DNA of 64,000 nucleotides, from assembly GCA_001801575.1 (NCBI GenBank), contig MGYC01000008.1:1-64000 (forward strand). Reading direction: 5' to 3'. This document shows, in pieces, positions 16,876 through 25,225 of the stretch. Positions within the stretch are counted from its first letter, which is position 1; each line of letters starts with the position of its first letter. The stretch comes from Gammaproteobacteria bacterium RIFCSPHIGHO2_12_FULL_41_20. GTDB lineage: Bacteria > Pseudomonadota > Gammaproteobacteria > DSM-16500. Under the pieces are notes generated by a model, which worked only from the letters and a program-made list of their open reading frames with translations, had not been told where the DNA came from and made no database searches. The translations under genes and the position numbers were made by a program.

Positions 16876-18150
16876 ATGCCAATTAAAAATAAATGGGTAA
16901 AAAGAATTTCGAGAAAATTTTTTTCTAGTATACAGTATGTTATTACTATTCCTATATCAATATTTCTATTTATTGTATTTCCTATTTATAAGGTTAAATT
17001 TGTCAAGTTATTTTCAGACCGTATTGGGCATTATGCATTAAATACCGAATTAATGCTTTGTACATTAGATAACAATCCTCCTCATAAGAATGAGAAATAT
17101 TTTTTTTATACCTCCTCTTCTCTGTCACCCATATGCAATAAACAACTTCACCTCATGTGGAAAAGAACACTTCAAATATTACCTTTCCCAGATTTCGTTT
17201 TTAAAGTAGACAAGATTTTAGGCTTTTTATTAGGTTCGAAATATAAAAAAGACAGAATTAAATCTACTTTTGAACCTACACAGGGTGTTAATGACATTGA
17301 TGGGTTTTTAGAAAAAGAGGGTTGCTCACATTTGGTTTTCACCCAAGAAGAGAGAATACATGGGGAAAATTTAATTGCTAAATTAGGTATGCCGGCAGGT
17401 GCTCGTTTTGTTTGTTTGATTATTCGTGATGCAAATTATCTAGCGCAATATCTGCCTGGTATTGATTGGTCTCATCATTATTTTCGTAATGCGAATGTTG
17501 AAAATTATAAGGAAGCCGCGGTTTTTTTAGCAGAAAAAGGGTATTATGTCGTTCGCATGGGAAAATTTGTAGCGAATAAATTTCAATCTGATCATCCTAT
17601 GATAATTGATTATGCAAATAGTCCACTTCAGTCTGATTTTATGGATATTTATCTCCCATCTCGATGTTATTTTTTTATTACTACTTCAACGGGGTTAGAT
17701 TGTGTGGCGCAAGTTTTTCGAAGACCAGGAATTTTTACTAATGTCGTCTTACCTAGTGAATTGCATACATGGTACCCTAATATACTTTTTATTCCTAAAA
17801 GAATAAAGAATAAAAAATCTGATGAAATCTTAACTTTTAGACAAATATATGAAGTGATGTTTTCACAATGGCCCAAAAAGCCTATGATAGAAATCTTAAA
17901 ACAGAGCGATTTAGATGTTATTGAAAATTCTGCAGAGGATATTTTAGAAATTGTTAAGGAGGGGGAAGCTCTTATCACCAATCATTGGGCAGAAACTGAA
18001 GAGGATCAGGATCAAGAATTGCAGCAACAATTTTGGAAAAATTTTCCAAGCGACTTAATAGAAGCAGATGGACGTCGCATATACGCAAAAGAAATAAAAA
18101 TAAAAATTGGCAATAATTTTTTGAAAAAATATTCTTCATTATTTAACTAG
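16876..18150 (+). CDS. TIGR04372-like putative glycosyltransferase (copy 2)
   Basis: This 424-residue paralogue of the 14697-15953 product keeps every landmark in order: an N-terminal hydrophobic anchor (VITIPISIFLFIVFPIY), SDRIGHYALNTELMLC, CNKQLHLMWKRT, GARFVCLIIRDANYL, KGYYVVRMGKFVAN and TTSTGLDCVAQVFRRPG. The similarity runs the full length, so it is a duplicated gene rather than a shared domain. The two copies probably add different or successive residues. Just downstream, at 18205-18345, is a transposase tail, so this gene closes the + strand block. Confidence 0.75.
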   Translation: MPIKNKWVKRISRKFFSSIQYVITIPISIFLFIVFPIYKVKFVKLFSDRIGHYALNTELMLCTLDNNPPHKNEKYFFYTSSSLSPICNKQLHLMWKRTLQILPFPDFVFKVDKILGFLLGSKYKKDRIKSTFEPTQGVNDIDGFLEKEGCSHLVFTQEERIHGENLIAKLGMPAGARFVCLIIRDANYLAQYLPGIDWSHHYFRNANVENYKEAAVFLAEKGYYVVRMGKFVANKFQSDHPMIIDYANSPLQSDFMDIYLPSRCYFFITTSTGLDCVAQVFRRPGIFTNVVLPSELHTWYPNILFIPKRIKNKKSDEILTFRQIYEVMFSQWPKKPMIEILKQSDLDVIENSAEDILEIVKEGEALITNHWAETEEDQDQELQQQFWKNFPSDLIEADGRRIYAKEIKIKIGNNFLKKYSSLFN

Positions 18151-18204
18151 TCGCTGGCGCGAATGTATAATTTGTGAAAGTCGCAACTTGATCTGACATT
18201 TTTG

Positions 18205-18345
18205 TTAACTGACAGTGTTTGTAAGGGAAATCAAACTGTCAGATTTCACCGCTAACATATCACAATTTTTTTCTAATGCAATATGCTTGCTATCCAGAAA
18301 TGTTTGTATTGGTGTTTTACCGCAGCAATATTTTCCAGAATGCGG
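18205..18345 (-). pseudogene. IS481-type transposase C-terminal remnant
   Basis: On the - strand 47 codons including the stop read PHSGKYCCGKTPIQTFLDSK, continuing HIALEK. This matches the end of the IS481-family integrase core as I know it (RxHSGKxCxGKTPxxTF). After the stop the DNA reads TGTCAGATCAAGT, which resembles the terminal region of such elements. The N-terminal bulk of the transposase is gone, and the remnant abuts the stop codon of the GNAT gene. It is a scar of an insertion followed by deletion. Confidence 0.65.
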
Positions 18346-18346
18346 A

Positions 18347-18862
18347 CTATAAAAATAAAACCATTTCTAGACTGTTATTGGTAATTTTTTTTAAAATTTT
18401 AGGATTTTGTTGCTCAACAAAACCAACTTTACTATATGCATAAACTGCTGCAATATTAGAGCGGTCAACTCCCCAAAAAATTTTTTTAATTGAATAATTT
18501 TCATTTAAAAAAGCAGCACTTGCGAGAATAGTCTCTTTCGCTACGCCTTTACTGCGCCAAGCTGGTTCCCCAATTAATATTCCTATTACAGCATATGACT
18601 CTTGAATATTCACAGGCTCATATTTTATATTTCCAATATGTTCGTATGAGTTAGTGAAAATACCTAAAAATAAAATATCATCATTATTAATACGATCTCT
18701 AATGTAAGTTTTTAACATCGTTAAATCATTTTTCTTTTTTGCGAATTCAATGTAACGTTTAGCTGCTTGATCGTTTAGCCAAGAACAATATTTTTCAGTA
18801 ACGTCTGCCATTGTAAGGCTACGCAAAATAAAACGGTCTGTTTTAATTATTACATTTTTCAT
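18347..18862 (-). CDS. GNAT-family N-acetyltransferase
   Basis: The 171-residue protein begins TDRFILRSLTMADVTEKYCSWL and has the acetyl-CoA region IGEPAWRSKGVAKETILASAAFL and the late NIAAVYAYSKVGF, typical of RimJ/RimL-like GNATs. Proteins of this type commonly sit beside CMP-nonulosonate genes. Here the ATG overlaps by 4 bases (ATGA) the stop of a cytidylyltransferase fragment, so it was once translated behind that gene. It could acetylate an amino group of a nonulosonate precursor (PseH-like role), but this is inference. The downstream side is an IS481-type scar. Confidence 0.75.
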   Translation of the reverse strand: MKNVIIKTDRFILRSLTMADVTEKYCSWLNDQAAKRYIEFAKKKNDLTMLKTYIRDRINNDDILFLGIFTNSYEHIGNIKYEPVNIQESYAVIGILIGEPAWRSKGVAKETILASAAFLNENYSIKKIFWGVDRSNIAAVYAYSKVGFVEQQNPKILKKITNNSLEMVLFL

Positions 18863-18960
18863 AAAATTTCGTTAAAAGTCTTATATTGTTGTAACCCTAA
18901 CGTAATAATGCGAGCGATTTCTATATCTTCTAAGTTGTCAATATCAATATATGTAAAGAG
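18859..18960 (-). pseudogene. C-terminal stump of a CMP-nonulosonate cytidylyltransferase
   Basis: The 33 open codons just upstream of the GNAT gene on the - strand read LFTYIDIDNLEDIEIARII and end KTFNEIL at a TGA overlapping the GNAT start. The YIDIDxxEDxxIA wording is the usual C-terminus of NeuA/PseF/LegF-type enzymes. An in-frame TAA at 18961-18963 and an A-rich stretch mark the break. The rest of the gene is absent here. The intact cytidylyltransferase of the window is at 37029-37733 and ends differently. Confidence 0.6.
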
Positions 18961-19261
18961 TTAAAAAAAAACAACAAAAAACGTAACTACTCGCACCCCT
19001 CAATTTTAAAGTGCGTTACCCACAGTCTGCACACACTCCGCTGGCTTCTCGCCCACATACCCATCGCAATAGCAGTGATTTTTTTATTAATTTTAAGGGG
19101 CTAGAAAGGACCTAAAATTTCTTGAGCGCTGGCCTAGACAATGGGGTCACTTTGCAAATTTAGATGCGTTTACCCTGACAATTGTCCTGAATTAATTGTA
19201 TTATCCAAACTAAATTTGCTAGACTAACAAACGAAGAACTTGTAGGGAGGTAGATTTTCTG
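18961..19261. other. gene-free junction with mobile-element-like relic
   Basis: No gene was found. The stretch starts with an A-rich segment, passes through a locally GC-richer part (19010-19070), and holds 19155-19178, whose reverse complement matches 45319-45342 at 22 of 24 bases. A strong Shine-Dalgarno GGGAGG precedes the ABC transporter start at 19262. The shared 24-base piece and the adjoining broken gene suggest an old recombination point. Confidence 0.5.
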
Positions 19262-21061
19262 ATGAAGGTGTTTCTCAAGCAATTTTTTTCCCTTTTAGAC
19301 CAAGAAGCAAGAAAAAAGTTACCTTTTTTAATCATCACTTTTTTGATTGCCCCATTATTAGACATCGTTGGCATTGGTATGACTGGGGTCTTTCTGACCT
19401 TAATTTCAAGTCCAGATTACTTTTTAAAAATTTTTCCATTTAATAAACAATTATTAGTTAATTTAAATCACACTCAATTAATAGCTATTACTGGCATATT
19501 CGTGATCCTTTCTTTTTTAATTAAAGCATTCGCTGGTTACTTTATTCAAAGAAATACGTCCGCTTTTAGTTTCAGATTGGCTCTACGTTTAAAACTACGC
19601 TTAATGAAAGCATACCAATTTGCGCCTTACAGCTTTCATCTCATGAGAAACTCTTCTTATTTATTAAATCGAATGATTCAAGCCGATGGATATATTGGAG
19701 GAATATTGTTACCCTCTCTTACTTTTTTTTCAAATCTTTTAATTGGCCTTACTATTCTGGGATTTTTGCTTTTCATGCACCCCTACGCTACAGTTGGGTT
19801 ATGTATTATATTTGGGTTCGTTTTTTGGTTAAACAGCAAACTATTCTGGCATCGAGCAAAAAAACTTGGGCAAGTTACGTCGGCATCAGGCGGTGAAATA
19901 TTTAAAATTATTAAGCAAACTTTATATGGATTAAAAGAAATACGTGTATTGGGAACGGAACAATATTTTTTTAATAAACTTCAACTTATAGCAAAAGATT
20001 TTGCAGATGCGCAGGGTGTTTATAACGCGTTTCAACTGATTCCTCGTTACATTGTAGAGTCTGTATTAATGATATTTGTTATTCTCTTATGCTTAGTTAA
20101 TATCGCTATTGGAATGACCCCAGGAGAAATTGTTATTTTTGTTGGTGTGTTTGCTGCTGCAGGTGCGCGATTGTTACCAACCATGTCACAATTAACTACA
20201 GGATTAAATCAAATTCGATTTTCTTACCCTACAATGACCTGTGTCTATCAAGAACTTTGTACGTTAAAAAATTTGGAAAATGAATTCATTCCTCCTGCAT
20301 GTCAAGAAAAACTAGTATTTTCTAAAATCCAATTTAATCAAGCATGTTATCGGTATCCTGGTTCAAAACAAGATGCTGTATCCAATATTAATTTAAGCAT
20401 TATTAAAGGCCAGTCCGTTGGATTAATCGGCACTTCAGGAGCTGGGAAAAGTACGTTAGTCAATATATTGTTAGGTCTATTGCCAATACAATCTGCCGAA
20501 ATATTAATTGACGGGCAGCCTATTACTAACATAAGAAAATGGTTAAATAATTTTGCTTATATTCCACAGCAAATTTTTTTATTAGACGATACGCTAAAAC
20601 ATAATATCACTTTAGGGATTGAAGACGATCAAATTGATGAGGAAAAAATAAAAACAGTTTTACATATGGCGCGTTTAGATCAAGTTGTATTAGACTTACC
20701 CGATGGTGTTAATACGTTAATTGGTGAAAATGGAATAAGATTATCTGGAGGACAACGACAGCGAGTTGCACTAGCCAGAGCTTTTTATCATGAAAGAGAT
20801 GTCATTGTTATGGATGAAGCGACTTCTTCATTGGATAATGAAACCGAACAAGAAGTAATTAATTCTATTCAAACATTGCGTGGCATAAAAACATTAATTG
20901 TCATTGCGCATAGAATGTCAACAATAAGACACTGTAATGTTATTTACAAACTGGAAGCTGGGAGAGTTATTGCAAATGGCTCTTACGAAGAGGTCGTAGA
21001 ATTAAAGAAAAAGGAAGAAATCGAGTTATATGATAACGTAGGATTACCTTTACACCAATAG
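19262..21061 (+). CDS. ABC-type lipid-linked oligosaccharide flippase/exporter (PglK/MsbA-like)
   Basis: The 599-residue half-transporter joins an N-terminal domain of about six membrane helices (LPFLIITFLIAPLLDIVGIG at the start) to an ATPase. The ATPase has Walker A GTSGAGKST near residue 392, Q-loop YIPQQIFLLD, signature LSGGQRQR near residue 494, Walker B VIVMDEAT and H-loop IAHRMS. It should work as a homodimer in the inner membrane. PglK-type proteins flip undecaprenyl-linked oligosaccharides, and with no Wzx recognised nearby this is the best flippase candidate. MsbA-like lipid export is the alternative. GGGAGG precedes the ATG. Confidence 0.82.
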   Translation: MKVFLKQFFSLLDQEARKKLPFLIITFLIAPLLDIVGIGMTGVFLTLISSPDYFLKIFPFNKQLLVNLNHTQLIAITGIFVILSFLIKAFAGYFIQRNTSAFSFRLALRLKLRLMKAYQFAPYSFHLMRNSSYLLNRMIQADGYIGGILLPSLTFFSNLLIGLTILGFLLFMHPYATVGLCIIFGFVFWLNSKLFWHRAKKLGQVTSASGGEIFKIIKQTLYGLKEIRVLGTEQYFFNKLQLIAKDFADAQGVYNAFQLIPRYIVESVLMIFVILLCLVNIAIGMTPGEIVIFVGVFAAAGARLLPTMSQLTTGLNQIRFSYPTMTCVYQELCTLKNLENEFIPPACQEKLVFSKIQFNQACYRYPGSKQDAVSNINLSIIKGQSVGLIGTSGAGKSTLVNILLGLLPIQSAEILIDGQPITNIRKWLNNFAYIPQQIFLLDDTLKHNITLGIEDDQIDEEKIKTVLHMARLDQVVLDLPDGVNTLIGENGIRLSGGQRQRVALARAFYHERDVIVMDEATSSLDNETEQEVINSIQTLRGIKTLIVIAHRMSTIRHCNVIYKLEAGRVIANGSYEEVVELKKKEEIELYDNVGLPLHQ

Positions 21062-21115
21062 AAAAAAGTTGAACGTACGGGCCTACACATGAGAAATTGA
21101 AGCACGGTTATAAGC

Positions 21116-21141
21116 ATTCCATTTCGGAATTACTCTTTTTT
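21116..21141 (+). terminator. weak possible terminator between convergent genes
   Basis: ATTCC (21116-21120) and GGAAT (21126-21130) can pair across a five-base loop, followed by TACTCTTTTTT. It lies between the stop codons of the ABC transporter and the convergent membrane protein. The stem is only five pairs, so confidence is low. Confidence 0.25.
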
Positions 21142-22516
21142 AGCTTTTAACAGATTCCGGCATAGCTTCTAATTTAATTGCAGACCTATACTGCAAAAAT
21201 TCATTTGCTAACAATCCGCTTAAACAAAAAAATAAAAAATAAGTATAATAAAAATATCGCGGTGAATAGGTTTGAAAAATAGCCACGATAATTGCGTTAA
21301 CTAAAATAAATAAAAACGAAGCTATGATAAAAAGTTGCTTCATGCTTGGTTGCCAGTCTCTATCTATCAACACACGAAATACAATAGCTATTAACGTAAT
21401 AAGAAACGCAAAGAATATCCACGGAGTAGCAAAATAGGAAGTTATCTTCCACACATATAAGGTTAAATTAGCTTTAGGCTCATTTAAAATAAGTGTCTTA
21501 GCTATATTAAACATTAAATCATCTGATTGATAATCAGAATCAGCGATTTCTGGTGGATAAATATCTTGACTAAATAATTCATCAATTAAATTATAATTAT
21601 TGGTAAAATAGTCATAAGATATTCTCGAATACTTTGCCATTACTGGCGATGGTGCAGTATTTCTTGTTAAATGTCTTTTTTCAAGTTTATTTATTAGCTT
21701 TATAAATGTACTTTTTTCGTCTGGATCTGTAAAATATCTCGCTGATGTTGAATCAGCTAAATAGAGAGGCTGCACAATTAAATCTCTTCCCACATAGGAG
21801 ATGCCTCTAAATTGGCCATGTAAAAAATAATGGTAACTTTTATCTACCAGCATAAAAAAAACTATAGAAATCATAATGGTCAAAAAAGTGAATATAGCCT
21901 GCTTTTTTGGTTTTTTGTTCCAAAATTGTAAAATCGGAATTAATAAAAACAACAAATAAAAGCAAATAAATTGTCCCCTTGTTAGTATTAATAAGTTACC
22001 AGCAATAACCATAAAAATTAACTTCTTAGAATTAAAGGTTTTTAAATTATCGACAAATAGTAAAAAAGTAAAAATAAATAGAAAAAAGGCGATACTCTCT
22101 GCATACATCCATTGCAAAATGTGTGAACTCAAAAAATCAACAATTATCGTAAAAGAAAGTATAAGAAAGGTTACAAATTGTGATAAATTCAAATAGGTAT
22201 GCAACCAAAACCTAGCATAAAGTAATGCTACAAAAACTAGAAAAGACTGTACCCACATAGTAACTACAAACTGATATTCTCCAAACCCATGAAATAACCA
22301 AATAAAAATAGGATATACTGGCGGGCGCCATGACCAAAAATGAATATATCCTCTACCATCTGATCCCACATATGGCTGTGCACCACACAGAGGAGCAAAT
22401 ATCATTAATCCTAAAACTGCAATTTGAAATAAAGACAATAACTCTTTTTTTACATCAATAATCGCCCACTTCAAATTTAATTTCTCCCTTATTATGGGTG
22501 GTGTGTTCAGAAACAA
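21140..22516 (-). CDS. multi-pass membrane protein, GT-C-like (unrecognised transferase)
   Basis: The ~458-residue protein has about ten or more hydrophobic segments (FQIAVLGLMIFAPLCG, FVTFLILSFTIIVDFL, FTFLTIMISIVFFML, FLFILVNAIIVAIF). An early periplasmic loop GSDGRGYIHFWSWRPPVYPIF has acidic residues where GT-C glycosyltransferases carry theirs. The longest frame starts with TTG at 22514-22516; the first ATG is about 38 codons in. That TTG lies against an IS30-type relic, so the true N-terminus may have been altered by the insertion. A role in transferring a sugar from a polyprenyl donor is plausible, not shown. Confidence 0.65.
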   Translation of the reverse strand: MFLNTPPIIREKLNLKWAIIDVKKELLSLFQIAVLGLMIFAPLCGAQPYVGSDGRGYIHFWSWRPPVYPIFIWLFHGFGEYQFVVTMWVQSFLVFVALLYARFWLHTYLNLSQFVTFLILSFTIIVDFLSSHILQWMYAESIAFFLFIFTFLLFVDNLKTFNSKKLIFMVIAGNLLILTRGQFICFYLLFLLIPILQFWNKKPKKQAIFTFLTIMISIVFFMLVDKSYHYFLHGQFRGISYVGRDLIVQPLYLADSTSARYFTDPDEKSTFIKLINKLEKRHLTRNTAPSPVMAKYSRISYDYFTNNYNLIDELFSQDIYPPEIADSDYQSDDLMFNIAKTLILNEPKANLTLYVWKITSYFATPWIFFAFLITLIAIVFRVLIDRDWQPSMKQLFIIASFLFILVNAIIVAIFQTYSPRYFYYTYFLFFCLSGLLANEFLQYRSAIKLEAMPESVKS

Positions 22517-22533
22517 AGTACAATTCCCATTTT

Positions 22534-22675
22534 TTTATATAGTAACCAAGATGCTTGCGTGGCCGATGATTTAATTTCTTAGCCATGCGTTGCAAATCAT
22601 AATTTGTCATTTTATCAAATGAAATCCTTTTGGGAAAGTATTGTCTGACAAAACCGTTAGTGACCTCGTTTTATT
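22534..22675 (-). pseudogene. IS30-family transposase C-terminal relic
   Basis: On the - strand one frame reads NEVTNGFVRQYFPKRISF and then DKMTNYDLQRMAKKLNHRPR followed by KHLGY. This is the conserved end of IS30-family transposases as I know it (TNGLIRQYFPK ... LNxRPRKxLGY). A TAA interrupts it just upstream of the segment, and the last part runs into unrelated sequence. No complete element or terminal repeats were found. It marks an insertion between the membrane-protein gene and ugd. Confidence 0.65.
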
Positions 22676-22684
22676 CTCCCCCTA

Positions 22685-22724
22685 AGGCTCTGTTAAAAAG
22701 GGAAGTTATTCTTTCACAGAGCCT
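22685..22724 (-). terminator. inverted repeat at the end of ugd
   Basis: AGGCTCTGT (22685-22693) is complementary to ACAGAGCCT (22716-22724), which overlaps the last codons of ugd. The two arms are separated by about 22 bases. On the - strand this could form a hairpin at the transcript end, but no clear T-run follows, so it may instead be part of the IS relic boundary. Confidence 0.35.
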
Positions 22725-24070
22725 AAGCCTATTCCTAAATAATTTGCTCCAGTAAAATCTTTACTATTAAAAAATCCTCGACCGTCAATGAGTATGTAAT
22801 TTGACATTTCCTTTTTCATAAGTTCCGGAGTTAATTTTTCGAACTCTTTCCAAGATGTCACTATTAAACAAGCATCTTTATTTTTAACGGCTTCGAGCAA
22901 TGATTCAGAATGAATAAATTTTAAATTTTTAAAGTGAGCTCGTGCATTTTTTGAGTTAACAACTGGATCATACACAAACACATTGGCTTTCTTGGCAATC
23001 AGTTCTTTAATAATAATAATAGCAGGAGATTCTCTGATGTCATTGGTTTCCGGTTTAAAAGCTATTCCTAACACTGCAATGTTTTTATTTTTTAAATTGC
23101 CCATTTTTTTTTGGGCTAATTTTACCAGCCGTAATGGCTGTTTTTTATTTATATCAAGCACTGCTGTTAAAAGAGTTGCGCTATACTTTTTCTTTTTTGA
23201 AAAATATGTCAAAGCTTTTACATCTTTAGGAAAACAACTGCCGCCGAAACCGCAGCCAGGACGTAAATAACTTAAAATACCAGGGTTAACTCTTTTATGA
23301 TTAATAATAGGATTGAGGCGTTTATCTAAATATATGCTTTCGAAAATATCAAAAGCATTAGCACCTTGAATTTTTTCTGCAATATTGGCAATTTCATTGG
23401 AAAAAGAAATTAAGGTAGCCAATAAGGCATTATTCGTATATTTAATCATTTCAGCGTTATTAAGAGAGGTTCTTATGATGTTAGTTTGAAATTTTTTATA
23501 AATCTCTGTTAAGTTATCTCCACTTTGTTTGTCATATTCTCCGATGACTATTCTATCTGGATTCATAAAATCTTCTACAGCATTTCCTTCTCTTAAAAAT
23601 TCTGGATTCATACATAATCCAAACTCCAAACCCGCTTTCTTTTTTGAATATTTTTCAATAAGTGGTAACACAACTTTCAAGGTGGTTTCCGGCGTCACGG
23701 TGCTTTTTACTATCACCGTATGGTAAGATTTTTTTTTTAAAAGAACAGACCCAATTTGTGTGGAAACTTTTTTAATATATGATAGATCAATGTCGTTATT
23801 TTTTTTGCTTGGCGTACCTACTGCAATAAAAGTCATTTCGGTTTCTTGTACGGCCCGGGATAAATTTGTTGTCGCTGAAAACATTTTTTTTTCCAGCACA
23901 TTTTTTAATAATTCATTTAAATCTTTTTCATAAATAGGACTCTGGCTATTATTTATTTGTTTAACTTTTTTTGCATTAACATCAACGCAAACAATCTCGT
24001 GACCAATTGAAGCCAAGCCAACACCTGTTACCAATCCTACATACCCTGTCCCGACAATTGAAATTTTCAT
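22706..24070 (-). CDS. ugd: UDP-glucose 6-dehydrogenase
   Basis: The 454-residue enzyme begins MKISIVGTGYVGLVTGVGLA, the NAD fold of the UDP-glucose/GDP-mannose dehydrogenase family. It has FIAVGTPS, the NPEFLREGNAVEDFMNPDRIV segment, the catalytic cysteine in GFGGSCFPKD near residue 279, and the C-terminal lobe AVLGIAFKPETNDIRESPA. It oxidises UDP-glucose twice to UDP-glucuronate in the cytoplasm. The next gene upstream on the strand may decarboxylate that product. The coding sequence contains unusually many A8-A10 runs on the coding strand, including one of ten at 23729-23738. Confidence 0.93.
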   Translation of the reverse strand: MKISIVGTGYVGLVTGVGLASIGHEIVCVDVNAKKVKQINNSQSPIYEKDLNELLKNVLEKKMFSATTNLSRAVQETEMTFIAVGTPSKKNNDIDLSYIKKVSTQIGSVLLKKKSYHTVIVKSTVTPETTLKVVLPLIEKYSKKKAGLEFGLCMNPEFLREGNAVEDFMNPDRIVIGEYDKQSGDNLTEIYKKFQTNIIRTSLNNAEMIKYTNNALLATLISFSNEIANIAEKIQGANAFDIFESIYLDKRLNPIINHKRVNPGILSYLRPGCGFGGSCFPKDVKALTYFSKKKKYSATLLTAVLDINKKQPLRLVKLAQKKMGNLKNKNIAVLGIAFKPETNDIRESPAIIIIKELIAKKANVFVYDPVVNSKNARAHFKNLKFIHSESLLEAVKNKDACLIVTSWKEFEKLTPELMKKEMSNYILIDGRGFFNSKDFTGANYLGIGLGSVKE

Positions 24071-24143
24071 TTATATACCTATGTATTTTATTTTAGGTTA
24101 AATTCAAACCCTCTAAATTCTGCCCTGTCTAAAAATGACAGGG

Positions 24144-25214
24144 TTACGAGCATAGATTATAATTATGTTTATACCACTCGATACTTTTTTGTAGGCCTGT
24201 TTTTAAATCTATCGTAGGTTGATACTGTAAAAATTTTCTTATCTTGCTAAGGTCTGGAGCACGACGATGCGGATTATCTTTTAAATAATTTTTATCTGCA
24301 CTCTTTTTGTGTATTATCTGACTAGAATTACCAGAGATTTCTTGTATGATTTTTGCCAATTCTAATATTGAAACTTCTGCCTGATTGTCATTCCCAATAT
24401 TAAAAGCTTCTCCATTAAAATTTGATAACAATATTTTAAAAAGGCCAGTGATAGCATCAGAAATATAGCAAAAAGTTCTTGTATCGCTCCCATTGGAATA
24501 TAGGGTAATAGGTTCATTGTGAAGCACGTTGTTTATAAGGTCGGAAATTACCCTTTTATCATCAATTCTTAAGCCAGGCCCATAGAAATTAAACGGTCTA
24601 GCAACTTTTACTGGAATACCATGCTTTTCATAAAAAGCCATACAAATTGTTTCGCCCAATCTCTTTGATTCGTCATAGCAGGCGCGCGAGCCAGTAAAAG
24701 ACACATTGCCTCTGTAGTTTTCAGGAGTGGGAATGTTTTCTGGTGTTGGATCACCATATACTTCGCTGCTGCTCATAAAAAGAAAGCTCTTTAATTTTTT
24801 TTCTAGCGCAAGCTGAAGCAAGTGGCGAGTTCCCAACACATTTGCATCAATGGTTTCTAATGGATATTGGCGATAAAAAGTAGGAGAAGCAATTGAAGCG
24901 GCATGGATAATGTAATCAATTTGGCCTTCATAAAAAAAAGGTTTTGAAATATCGTGGTTAATAAACTCCAAATATTTTTTGTATGCTAATGCAGCAATTC
25001 TTTTTGAGTCACCGACAATCAAATTATCTAAGCAAATTATTTTACATTTTTTATCAAAGTGAGTTTCATTTAAAAAAGAAATAACGTCCAAAAAATAACC
25101 GCCAATAAAACCACTTCCACCTGTTACTAAAACTGTGCTCCCTTCTAAAACAGAAATGATACCTTTTATCTCACTGGTAATTTTTTTTATATCTTCTATG
25201 ATGATATTTTCCAT
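24144..25214 (-). CDS. UDP-glucuronate decarboxylase-like extended SDR
   Basis: The 356-residue protein has an N-terminal extension of about 25 residues, then VLVTGGSGFIGGYFLDV. The segments IIHAASIASPTFYRQYPLET, SSSEVYGDPTPEN, NYRGNVSFTGSRACYDESKR (catalytic YxxxK) and RPFNFYGPGLRIDDKRV follow. The ASPxxYxxxPxET, SEVYGDP and GNVxxxGxRxCYDExKR wording is that of UDP-xylose synthases, and the neighbouring ugd would supply the substrate. Some segments differ from the classic enzyme, so a related 4-epimerase or dehydratase cannot be excluded. It lies 73 bases upstream of ugd on the same strand. Confidence 0.7.
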   Translation of the reverse strand: MENIIIEDIKKITSEIKGIISVLEGSTVLVTGGSGFIGGYFLDVISFLNETHFDKKCKIICLDNLIVGDSKRIAALAYKKYLEFINHDISKPFFYEGQIDYIIHAASIASPTFYRQYPLETIDANVLGTRHLLQLALEKKLKSFLFMSSSEVYGDPTPENIPTPENYRGNVSFTGSRACYDESKRLGETICMAFYEKHGIPVKVARPFNFYGPGLRIDDKRVISDLINNVLHNEPITLYSNGSDTRTFCYISDAITGLFKILLSNFNGEAFNIGNDNQAEVSILELAKIIQEISGNSSQIIHKKSADKNYLKDNPHRRAPDLSKIRKFLQYQPTIDLKTGLQKSIEWYKHNYNLCS

Positions 25215-25225
25215 GGAATTACATT

